Under the pieces are notes generated by a model that saw only the letters and a list, made by a program, of their open reading frames with translations, was not told the DNA's origin and ran no database searches. 5,767 nt of DNA from assembly GCA_030043395.1 (NCBI GenBank), contig JASHXW010000025.1:1-5767 (forward strand), read 5' to 3'. The translations under genes were made by a program, and so were the position numbers. The stretch's first letter is position 1, and every line of letters starts with the position of its first letter. This stretch comes from Streptosporangiaceae bacterium. GTDB lineage: Bacteria; Actinomycetota; Actinomycetes; Streptosporangiales; Streptosporangiaceae. Below, in pieces: positions 1-5,423 of the stretch.

Positions 1-518
1 ATGTTGGTGATCTGCAGGGCAACGCCCAGCGCATCGGCCAGTGGCGCGGCGACGGTCATGTCCTTGCTGCCGAACACCCCGAGCGAGAGCCTGCCGATCG
101 ACCCGGCCACGCACCTGCAGTAATGCTCGAGGTCGTCGAACGTCTCGTACCTGGTGCCTCGGACATCGGCCTCGCAGCCGTCGATCAGCTCGCCGAAGGC
201 AGCCAGCGGAACGGGCAGCCGACCGGCTGCGTCGGCCAGCGCGACCAGCACTAGGTCGCCGTCAGGAGTCGAGCCGGCCTCGAGCGCCGCCAGGTCCTCC
301 CTCGCCTGCTCGAGTGCCGCGATCTTCTCAGCCGGGGGCATGGTGCCGTCGCCGATGTCGTCGATCCGCCTGGCGAACGCGTAGACGGCCGACAGTGCTC
401 GCCGCTTGGGCACGGGCAGCAGGGCGATGCCGTAGGAGAAGTTCTTCGCCTGCTGCCTCGTGATGCGCTCGCACTCCTGGTAGGCAACCTCGACATCGGT
501 CAGCGCGCGATGAGCCAC
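1..518 (-). CDS. hpnD: Presqualene diphosphate synthase HpnD (5' part, runs off the left edge)
   Basis: Trans-isoprenyl diphosphate synthase of the squalene/phytoene synthase family. By family knowledge HpnD condenses two farnesyl diphosphates to presqualene diphosphate for squalene and hopanoid synthesis. The first 172 residues are visible. They include NFSYGIALLP (residues 26-35), the first Asp-rich motif RIDDIGD (51-57, D53xxxD57), RYETFDDLEHYCRCVAGSIG (123-142) and ALQITN just before the edge. The second Asp-rich motif lies outside the window. I chose the GTG at 518-516 because AGGTGA (531-526) lies 7 bases upstream, overlapping the hpnC stop, and because the protein begins at the usual distance from the NFSYG motif. 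It follows hpnC with a 7-base gap, so the two are almost certainly cotranscribed and probably translationally coupled. A phytoene synthase (CrtB) is the main alternative, but an hpnC neighbour and the sequence style favour HpnD. Confidence 0.9.
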   Translation of the reverse strand, partial: MAHRALTDVEVAYQECERITRQQAKNFSYGIALLPVPKRRALSAVYAFARRIDDIGDGTMPPAEKIAALEQAREDLAALEAGSTPDGDLVLVALADAAGRLPVPLAAFGELIDGCEADVRGTRYETFDDLEHYCRCVAGSIGRLSLGVFGSKDMTVAAPLADALGVALQITN

Positions 519-525
519 GGTCAGG

Positions 526-1431
526 TCACCTGGCCCTCGTGTAGGCGCTGAGCAACTCAGCGGCCGTCCGCGCGCGACGCGGCCGCGGCGGGCCGGGCAG
601 CACGTCGTAGCCAGCGGCTGCGATCGCGGCCAGGGCAGCCCGGCCGCCTGCCACGTATCCTGCGACGGCCGCCCGCGCAGGCCCGCGTAGCGTGCCGACC
701 AGCGGGGCGCCAGCGTCTATCAGCGAGCGAGCCCGGCTTACCTCGAATGCGATGAGCCGCCGGACCTGGGGGCTCGCATGGGCGCTGGTCAGGCTTTGCT
801 CGTCGCAGCCGTAGCTAGCCATGTCCTGCGCCGGCAGGTAGATCCGGCCGGCCTGGAGGTCCTCGGCGACATCCTGCCAGTGCTCGGCGAGCTGGAGCCC
901 GGTGCAGATCGAGTCGGACAGCTCGGCGCGGGGGGGCGAGAAGGCACCGAAGACGTAGAGCACGATCCGCCCGACCGGGTTTGCTGACAGCCGGCAGTAA
1001 CCGAGGAGGTCATCGAAGGTCTGGTACCGGGTGACGACCTGATCCTGCCTGTTCGCCTCGATCAGGTCGATGAACGGCTGCATGGGGATAGCGCACTCGC
1101 TGACTACGCCTGCCAGCCCGCGGACCGCCGCGGATTCCGGCAGTGCGCCTGGCTGATCCGTGCGGCCAGCGCCACCCGGACCCGCGCCGGACCGGCCTAG
1201 CTGCTGATACAGGGCCCGGACGTCAGCCTCCAGTTCGGCGAGCAGCCTGCGCCGGTCGGCAGCCGGCGCCCGGTCGCCGATATCGTCGGCTGTCCTGGCG
1301 TACACGTAGACCGCCATCAGGTGCTGCCGCTGCCGGGCCGGAAGCAGCCGGAGCGCTACAGGAAAGTTCTCGTGGCCGGCAAGCGCGGCGACGGTCGCGG
1401 CGGAACCTTCCGGTCTTACGGCATCCGCCAT
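526..1431 (-). CDS. hpnC: Squalene synthase HpnC (hydroxysqualene-forming)
   Basis: Squalene/phytoene synthase-family protein of 301 residues. In the HpnCDE pathway HpnC converts presqualene diphosphate to hydroxysqualene, which HpnE then reduces. Signature parts are HENFPVALRLLP (20-31), the first Mg-binding motif TADDIGD (47-53, D49xxxD53), YCRLSANPVGR (145-155) and the second motif QDVAEDLQAGRIYLP (186-200, D187xxxD191). Both aspartate motifs are intact, so it should be active. A Gly-rich insert sits at about residues 79-98, between helices. The protein has no lysine. I chose the ATG at 1431-1429 because GAGG lies 7 bases upstream (1442-1439) and the protein then starts about 20 residues before HENFPVA. 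The frame stays open to an ATG at 1545, but those extra 38 residues (Gly/Ala/Arg-rich) look non-coding. It is the first gene of the pair with hpnD and is divergent from a TetR regulator. Confidence 0.9.
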   Translation of the reverse strand: MADAVRPEGSAATVAALAGHENFPVALRLLPARQRQHLMAVYVYARTADDIGDRAPAADRRRLLAELEADVRALYQQLGRSGAGPGGAGRTDQPGALPESAAVRGLAGVVSECAIPMQPFIDLIEANRQDQVVTRYQTFDDLLGYCRLSANPVGRIVLYVFGAFSPPRAELSDSICTGLQLAEHWQDVAEDLQAGRIYLPAQDMASYGCDEQSLTSAHASPQVRRLIAFEVSRARSLIDAGAPLVGTLRGPARAAVAGYVAGGRAALAAIAAAGYDVLPGPPRPRRARTAAELLSAYTRAR

Positions 1432-1597
1432 TACTTCGCCTCGAGCCAGGTCAGCGGGCCCGCGGCGGGAGTATCCGGCGACCGCAGCGCCGCCTCCGTC
1501 GGCTCTCACATTCACTATTCCCGCACGATCAGAATTCGAATGCAAACAATGACATTGGCGTCACCTGATGCCGGTGTAAGGTTCTGTCACCTGACCA

Positions 1598-1677
1598 TTG
1601 CGAACGTGTTCTGTGATGTTGGTCACGTTTATCCGGTGGTCATCTGGTTTCTTCCCGTTGCGAACACAGTCGCGAAT
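1598..1677. promoter_or_regulatory. Candidate regulator-binding repeats (TTGCGAAC boxes)
   Basis: TTGCGAAC occurs at 1598-1605 and again at 1658-1665, exactly 60 bases apart, and a relative TCGCGAAT lies at 1670-1677. The first copy runs into an inverted repeat GAAC-GT-GTTC (1602-1611). The second sits in GCGA-N6-TCGC (1660-1673). Palindromes of this scale, repeated in a divergent promoter region next to a TetR-family gene, are the usual layout of autoregulatory TetR operators. That these bind the neighbouring regulator is inference. The arms are short and the two copies do not share one full palindrome. Confidence 0.35.
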
Positions 1678-1713
1678 CCTGCGACGCACCACGCAGGAGC
1701 AGGGGGGACCTCA

Positions 1714-1755
1714 ATGTGGCCGACTCCCGTAAAGCGGACTAGTCTCTCCACATGA
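1714..1755 (+). CDS. Possible 13-codon leader peptide overlapping the TetR start
   Basis: A short frame starts with ATG at 1714, reads MWPTPVKRTSLST and stops at TGA 1753-1755. Its start has the best Shine-Dalgarno-like run nearby: GGGGGG at 1702-1707, 6 bases upstream, within GGAGCAGGGGGGACC. Its stop overlaps the regulator's ATG in a 4-base ATGA, the classic arrangement for translational coupling. The regulator's own ATG at 1752 has no Shine-Dalgarno, which fits a coupled model. Against it, the peptide is tiny and resembles no leader I recognise, and a leaderless-type promoter (1717-1745) would start the transcript after this ORF. The two explanations compete. Confidence 0.3.
   Translation: MWPTPVKRTSLST
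1717..1745 (+). promoter_or_regulatory. Candidate leaderless-type promoter of the TetR regulator
   Basis: TGGCCG (1717-1722), a 17-base spacer and TAGTCT (1740-1745, fits TANNNT) stand 6 bases before the ATG at 1752. In actinobacteria a TANNNT box roughly 6-8 bases before a start codon that has no Shine-Dalgarno is typical of leaderless transcripts. The -35 hexamer is far from TTGACA, so the call rests on the -10 box and its spacing. The same geometry recurs before the phosphotransferase gene at 4959-4931. Confidence 0.35.
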
Positions 1756-2531
1756 GTAGGGAACCTTGCCCGGAAGCGACGATGGTCGGCGAGTTCACCA
1801 GGCCAGATCCGCAGGACGAGCGCCCCGAGTCTGATCCGCCAGGTGAGCCGGGCTCCGAGCGCCCCGCTTCCCCGCGCCCGCGACGCCCGTCACTCGGCGG
1901 TGGTACTCCCGCGCAGGGCCGCGAACTGGGCACACAGGGACGGCTGACGATACGCAAGCTGCTCGACGCTGGGCTGGTGGAGTTCGACGAGAAGGGCTTC
2001 CAGGCGGTCCGGGTCGACGACGTCGTACGCCGGGCGAAAACCTCACATGGGACGTTCTACCTTTACTTCTCCAATAAGGACGACCTGTTCAGAACCCTGC
2101 TGCGGGACGCCCTCCACGACATGGAGATCATCACCGACGAATTCCCGGTGGTGACAAGCAACGAAGTCGGCCGGGCCGCGTTGCGAAACTGGATACAGAA
2201 GTTCAGCGATATCTATTTCGCGCACGCGACTGTTATTCGCATTCTCAGCCAGGCTGACATCGTCGGCGAGGAAGTCTATGGCGACGGGCTCAGGCTACTT
2301 TTCCGGTTGTCCGAGGCCATCGCGCAAGGTATGACGGCCGCGTCAGCAAGTTATCGCGAGAACGCGGAGGATTCCAGTGACGAGGCCCCGCACGCCGAGC
2401 TCACCGCCCTGGCCTGCCTGATGATGCTCGAGCGGATCAATTACCTGCTGAGCGTCGAAGTCCGGCTACCGCGCGAGGAGATGATCGATCGCCTGAGCGC
2501 GATCATCTACGCCGCCTTCCACACCCCCTGA
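1752..2531 (+). CDS. TetR/AcrR-family transcriptional regulator
   Basis: Cytoplasmic one-component DNA-binding regulator of 259 residues, longer than the usual 190-220. A TetR_N helix-turn-helix lies at about residues 64-112: RLTIRKLLDAGLVEFDEKGF, then VRVDDVVRRAKTS, then the recognition stretch HGTFYLYFSNKDDLF. The C-terminal half (about 120-259) is helical and ligand-binding in type; its ligand cannot be read from sequence. The first 60 residues are Pro/Glu/Gly/Arg-rich and look disordered. The start is uncertain. ATG 1752 lacks a Shine-Dalgarno but fits a leaderless or leader-coupled start. ATG 1782 (residue 11) has GGAAG 5 bases upstream (1772-1776). It is divergent from hpnC-hpnD, so it may control that operon and itself. 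That link is inferred from position only. It converges on the lipoprotein gene. Confidence 0.92.
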   Translation: MSREPCPEATMVGEFTRPDPQDERPESDPPGEPGSERPASPRPRRPSLGGGTPAQGRELGTQGRLTIRKLLDAGLVEFDEKGFQAVRVDDVVRRAKTSHGTFYLYFSNKDDLFRTLLRDALHDMEIITDEFPVVTSNEVGRAALRNWIQKFSDIYFAHATVIRILSQADIVGEEVYGDGLRLLFRLSEAIAQGMTAASASYRENAEDSSDEAPHAELTALACLMMLERINYLLSVEVRLPREEMIDRLSAIIYAAFHTP

Positions 2532-2564
2532 CCAGGGATCAACCGGACTGCCAGAGGAGCCGGC

Positions 2565-3830
2565 TCAGCCGCTTGTCCTGGCTGTAACGAGGAGCTGCTC
2601 GACGTCCGGAATTCCGCCGGCGCCGGTGCCGAGGTGCAACAGCCTGACCGGATCTGCAGCCGAGGTGACCGGCACGACCGACAGGGCGGAGTAGCTAGAG
2701 GCGACGAAGAGGTAGTGGTCGTCTGGCGACCAGTCGAACGCGCCGGCCGACGCGACGGTGACCGCACGATCGGTGACGACCCGCCCAGTCAAGACGTTGA
2801 TGACCTCCACCCGGCCAGGTCCCGGCAGCGCCGGAGCCCCGCCGCCCCCTGGTGAGATGTGCATCACGCTATTCAGGCGGACAGCTTCGGACCGGGTGAC
2901 CTCCATCCAGGCCACCAGCGGACCGCCAGGCGCGAGCACCGGCTCTAGCCACATGACGTCGCCACGCCGGATCGGCAGCCGGATCAGCCGAGTAAGGCCC
3001 GTGGCCAGTTCGGTCACATCGAAACTGTCCTTGCCGGACTTTACGTTCCCCAGCCAGGCGAGGTAGTGCTGGTTGGCGCCAAGGATCCACCTCGACCTGA
3101 CCGAGTACGTCCTGACCACCCGGCCGGTGCGTGGATTCCACAGCTGCAGTGGAGCCTCGTCGAACTGAAAGCCGCCGAGGCCGAACTCCCAGGCCCGGAC
3201 GCCGCCGTAGGTGGCGGCCCTGGCGATCTTGGTGGGCATGGACAGGAAGCCGCCTGCCACCGCGGCGAGCAGCCAGCGGGAGCACGACACGGCGAACGGG
3301 CCTGCCACTCGCTGGCCGTTCACGGACACCTCGGCCAGCATGCACTGGCGCGGGCGTGCAGCGGGATCTTGCACGTGCCCAAAGCTCGCAGTCTCGAGCC
3401 AGAACAGCCCCTGCTGACTGGCCGCGTACACCGAGACAGCGCTGCCGAGCCGGATATAAGGCCCGCCCGGCCGGAACGCATAGGCGACGCCCTCGACCGG
3501 GGCCTGATGCGCCCGGGGCAAGGCCTGCCCGGTAATCGCGGCGACGTAAGGACCGTTGACTACCCAGGGCTGGGTCGTCATGCCACCCCCCGGTGGCGCC
3601 GGAACCGTCACCAGCCGCATGGTGGCACCGCTCAGCGCGTGGAGCCGCCGTGGTGTTGTCCCATCGCCGGAAACTCCGCCGGGGGCGACGACGATCCAGT
3701 TATCTGGCACCGCCTGCCCGGCGCGCATGGCGCCGTCCGCTGGGTGCGCGCCCGAGGATGAGGCATGGCCTGGCGAGCAGGCAGTCGCAGCCAAGCCCGC
3801 TATCGCCAGCGGCAACCACCAGCGTTTCAT
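2565..3830 (-). CDS. Secreted lipoprotein, probable beta-propeller, unknown function
   Basis: A 421-residue protein that I cannot assign to a named family. The N-terminus MKRWWLPLAIAGLAATAC is a lipoprotein signal peptide: K2/R3, a hydrophobic core and the lipobox-like ATAC, giving a lipidated Cys18. A Ser/Gly/Ala/His-rich linker follows (19-40). The body is beta-strand-rich with recurring blade-like units: LWNPRTGRVVRTYSV (230-244), VTELATGLTRLIRL (272-285), VINVLTGRVVTD (343-354), and WSPDDHYLFVAS (367-378), which resembles TolB/WD40-type blades. C163 and C183 could form a disulfide. I took the ATG at 3830 because the signal peptide begins there; the frame remains open to 4058 but that stretch overlaps the phosphotransferase. 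The Shine-Dalgarno is weak (purine-rich GGCGAGAA, 3845-3838). It follows the phosphotransferase after 59 bases on the same strand, so they may be one operon. The role is probably extracytoplasmic binding or scaffolding, inferred only. Confidence 0.8.
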   Translation of the reverse strand: MKRWWLPLAIAGLAATACSPGHASSSGAHPADGAMRAGQAVPDNWIVVAPGGVSGDGTTPRRLHALSGATMRLVTVPAPPGGGMTTQPWVVNGPYVAAITGQALPRAHQAPVEGVAYAFRPGGPYIRLGSAVSVYAASQQGLFWLETASFGHVQDPAARPRQCMLAEVSVNGQRVAGPFAVSCSRWLLAAVAGGFLSMPTKIARAATYGGVRAWEFGLGGFQFDEAPLQLWNPRTGRVVRTYSVRSRWILGANQHYLAWLGNVKSGKDSFDVTELATGLTRLIRLPIRRGDVMWLEPVLAPGGPLVAWMEVTRSEAVRLNSVMHISPGGGGAPALPGPGRVEVINVLTGRVVTDRAVTVASAGAFDWSPDDHYLFVASSYSALSVVPVTSAADPVRLLHLGTGAGGIPDVEQLLVTARTSG

Positions 3831-3889
3831 GCGCTGATTCTCGCCTTCCCGGCCGATTCGGGCCAGAGCCTCGGCAAGCCTCCCGTGGC

Positions 3890-4924
3890 CTATGAGCGAC
3901 CTGGCAGGCCCGGTCCGCTGCACTGAAGCTGTCGCCAGCGCTCGGCCGGGCGCAGGAAGAACTCCAGGTTCTCCCAGGACTCGGCGGCATCCTCGGTCTC
4001 CTCGTGCGGATCCCGGAACAGGCAGATGTAGCCGGCGATCTCCGCCAGGTCGTACCACATCCTGAACAGCGCCAGCGCTGCGGAGTCAATGGCAGTCCCG
4101 GTCGCCTCGGTATACGCGGCAAGCACCGAGTCGTCAGATTCGGCCATGTCCCAAAGATCGCGCTCGGGCGGCGCCAGCTGCACGAAATCCCAGTCGACGA
4201 CGATGAAGCCGCCGGGCGTCCTGAGCGTGTTCCACGGGCCAGGCTCGCCGTGGGTGACAACAAGGCGCTCGGGGCTGGACCTGACCTGCCTGGCCAGTTC
4301 ATCGTAGGCAGCAAGGAGCGCCCTGACCTCGGCGGCGTGCCGTGCCAGCAGCTCGCGGGCCCTCTCGCCGTACGGGCCGGCTGACCATGGCCGACTTGTG
4401 CTGGCCAGCGCCGACCGCAAGCCGTCCGCCTGATGCAACGAGAAGTCGCAGGTCTGCGGAGCAGCGGGCGGGCTGGCCCGATGCAACGCGGCCAGCAGGC
4501 GCAGCACTACCGCGCGGTCCGCTTCCTCGAAGTTGCCCTCGTGGCCGGGCTCGCAGTCGGCCACGTACGGGCACGCGGCAAGCGTGTACCTGCCAGACAG
4601 CCTGCGCACGACCTGGCCATCTGCGGCCGACAGCGGGGCGATCACGAAGTCCAGATGCTCATCACGGCGCAGGGAGACCGCGCACTCGAATGCCGTCCGC
4701 AAGCGGGCGAAGGCCGCATCGGCCGTGTCAGCCAGGCTGGTCAGCATGGCGGTCAGGTCGTGGACGGTCAGGAAGAGCTGCCGCCCGGCCGCGTCGCCGG
4801 CGAGCCAGTGGTGACTGCCGAAGCCCACCGGCTGGTAGCTGAGCGTGGCAGTGGCGAAATCCCAGTTCGCCGCCAGCGTCGCGCGGATGTCGTCCTCGCT
4901 CAGATCGTGGGGCTGGGTGCGCAC
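3890..4924 (-). CDS. APH-like phosphotransferase-family protein with atypical catalytic motif
   Basis: A 344-residue protein of the aminoglycoside phosphotransferase/choline kinase fold. The N-lobe has a glycine-containing loop VGFGSHHW (33-40) and a strand LFLTVHDL (50-57), where the usual ATP-anchoring Lys would be; none is present, and the whole protein lacks lysine. The C-lobe has the catalytic-loop equivalent THGEPGPWN (224-232; H225, N232), with Glu227 where the Brenner motif HxDxxxxN has Asp. It then has the metal-binding VVDWD (242-246) followed by LAPPERDLWDM (250-260). HGE variants are familiar to me in actinobacterial relatives, so it need not be inactive. The substrate is unknown, and I would not call it a resistance gene on this evidence. 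The GTG start at 4924 has no Shine-Dalgarno but sits 6 bases after TAGATT. The protein begins right at the domain (DLSEDDIRATLAANWDF). It is followed by the lipoprotein gene 59 bases downstream. Confidence 0.85.
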   Translation of the reverse strand: MRTQPHDLSEDDIRATLAANWDFATATLSYQPVGFGSHHWLAGDAAGRQLFLTVHDLTAMLTSLADTADAAFARLRTAFECAVSLRRDEHLDFVIAPLSAADGQVVRRLSGRYTLAACPYVADCEPGHEGNFEEADRAVVLRLLAALHRASPPAAPQTCDFSLHQADGLRSALASTSRPWSAGPYGERARELLARHAAEVRALLAAYDELARQVRSSPERLVVTHGEPGPWNTLRTPGGFIVVDWDFVQLAPPERDLWDMAESDDSVLAAYTEATGTAIDSAALALFRMWYDLAEIAGYICLFRDPHEETEDAAESWENLEFFLRPAERWRQLQCSGPGLPGRS

Positions 4925-4930
4925 CCGCGC

Positions 4931-4959
4931 AATCTATGCCAGACCGCCATCCGCGGCCA
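4931..4959 (-). promoter_or_regulatory. Candidate leaderless-type promoter of the phosphotransferase
   Basis: Reading the minus strand: TGGCCG (4959-4954), a 17-base spacer, TAGATT (4936-4931, fits TANNNT), 6 bases, then the GTG start at 4924. No Shine-Dalgarno precedes the GTG, which supports a leaderless transcript. The -35 hexamer is identical to, and the spacing the same as, the candidate promoter of the TetR gene (1717-1745). The -35 hexamer falls in the loop and arm of an inverted repeat, so an operator function is possible. Confidence 0.4.
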
Positions 4960-4974
4960 GCGGATAACCCGCTG
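4946..4974 (-). repeat. Two overlapping, mutually exclusive hairpins (terminator or operator)
   Basis: On the minus strand, arm 1 CAGCGG (4974-4969) pairs with CCGCTG (4963-4958) over a 5-base loop. The alternative is ATCCGC (4965-4960) pairing perfectly with GCGGAT (4954-4949) over a 5-base loop. The second stem extends to 9 pairs (4968-4960 with 4954-4946) if two U-G wobbles are allowed. The middle arm is shared, so only one hairpin can form at a time. It lies about 40 bases past the stop of the PPOX-family gene. It could therefore end the F420-family operon, though no T-tract follows. It also covers the -35 region of the phosphotransferase promoter and could be a tandem-half-site operator. 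Confidence 0.45.
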
Positions 4975-5014
4975 CCAACCAGGTCAGCTGGCCGCCGAGT
5001 CAGGGTCGCTCAAG

Positions 5015-5416
5015 CTACCCGACCGTCCTGCGGGAGCTCTCGCTGCCGTCCTCGCCCATGCCCCAGCTGATGATCCGCTTCGGGTGGATCCTGATCAGCT
5101 CCGGGCTCATGTAAGGGCTGTACGGCGTCTGGCCGGTGAGCGCTTCCGCGGTGCCGCGGATCTCCAGGCAGCGAACGACCCAGGGATTGACCGACGCGAT
5201 GTCGTCCACCACGAACGCGACCTGGCCATTAGCGGCGACATTGCCGAACTTGCGCGAGTTGCCCATATCCCGGCCGCCAACGTCGATCACCCCGGTCGCT
5301 TCGTCGACCCGGAAGCCGACCGGGCTGTTCTGCAGCGTCCCGTCAGGCGCGAGCGTCGCGAGCCGCCCCAGGCGCTGGGAACGCAGGTAGGCGAGCTCGC
5401 CATCGGTGAAGACCAT
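5015..5416 (-). CDS. PPOX-class F420-dependent oxidoreductase (MSMEG_5819/OxyR type)
   Basis: A 133-residue single-domain split-barrel protein of the pyridoxamine-phosphate-oxidase-like/F420 family, complete at normal length. Recognisable stretches are FTDGELAYLRSQRLGRLATL (3-22), APDGTLQNSPVGF (23-35), GVIDVGGRDMGNSRKFGNV (42-60), VAFVVDD (66-72), VRCLEIRGTAEAL (81-93) and the terminal IRIHPKRIISWGM (108-120). These match the probable F420-dependent subgroup that includes MSMEG_5819 and OxyR of oxytetracycline synthesis. Members use deazaflavin F420 to reduce varied substrates in the cytoplasm; the substrate here is unknown. The ATG at 5416 has GAGG 5 bases upstream (5425-5422), overlapping the stop of the upstream gene. 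The 7-base gap to the LLM oxidoreductase means one operon, probably translationally coupled. Confidence 0.88.
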   Translation of the reverse strand: MVFTDGELAYLRSQRLGRLATLAPDGTLQNSPVGFRVDEATGVIDVGGRDMGNSRKFGNVAANGQVAFVVDDIASVNPWVVRCLEIRGTAEALTGQTPYSPYMSPELIRIHPKRIISWGMGEDGSESSRRTVG

Positions 5417-5423
5417 GTCCGCC

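Larger units (their letters stand above)
1432..1751. other. Divergent intergenic region between hpnC and the TetR regulator
   Basis: About 320 bases without a convincing full-size gene. Positions 1510-1680 are visibly richer in A/T than the flanking genes, as expected for a promoter region serving both directions. Visible elements are the palindrome ATTCGAAT (1533-1540), CAATG-A-CATTG (1547-1557), the direct repeat GTCACCTGA (1560-1568 and 1586-1594), GTTCTGT twice (1581-1587 and 1608-1614), and two TTGCGAAC boxes (listed separately). I could not pick a convincing -35/-10 pair for hpnC on the minus strand. The last 40 bases hold a possible short ORF and a possible promoter for the regulator, also listed separately. 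Confidence 0.6.

Noticed and set aside
1432..1545. 38-residue N-terminal extension of HpnC from an ATG at 1545
   Set aside because: The ATG at 1431 has GAGG at the right distance and gives the family-typical length; the extension is low-complexity and overlaps the promoter region.
1510..1560. Sigma-70-like promoter for hpnC on the minus strand (TTGCAT with AATAGT or GATACT)
   Set aside because: No pair gave acceptable spacing (19-20 bases or more), so no specific promoter can be supported.
2532..2567. Terminator between the convergent TetR and lipoprotein genes, suggested by the palindrome GAGCCGGCTC (2557-2566)
   Set aside because: The palindrome has no loop and no T-tract, and the only alternative fold is a short bulged stem inside the last lipoprotein codons. 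It is too weak to annotate.
3066..3761. Plus-strand open frame (231 codons) antisense to the lipoprotein gene
   Set aside because: It has no domain and lies wholly within a gene with a clear signal peptide and blade motifs on the other strand.
3831..4058. 76-residue N-terminal extension of the lipoprotein
   Set aside because: It would bury the signal peptide and overlap the C-terminal coding part of the phosphotransferase in another frame.
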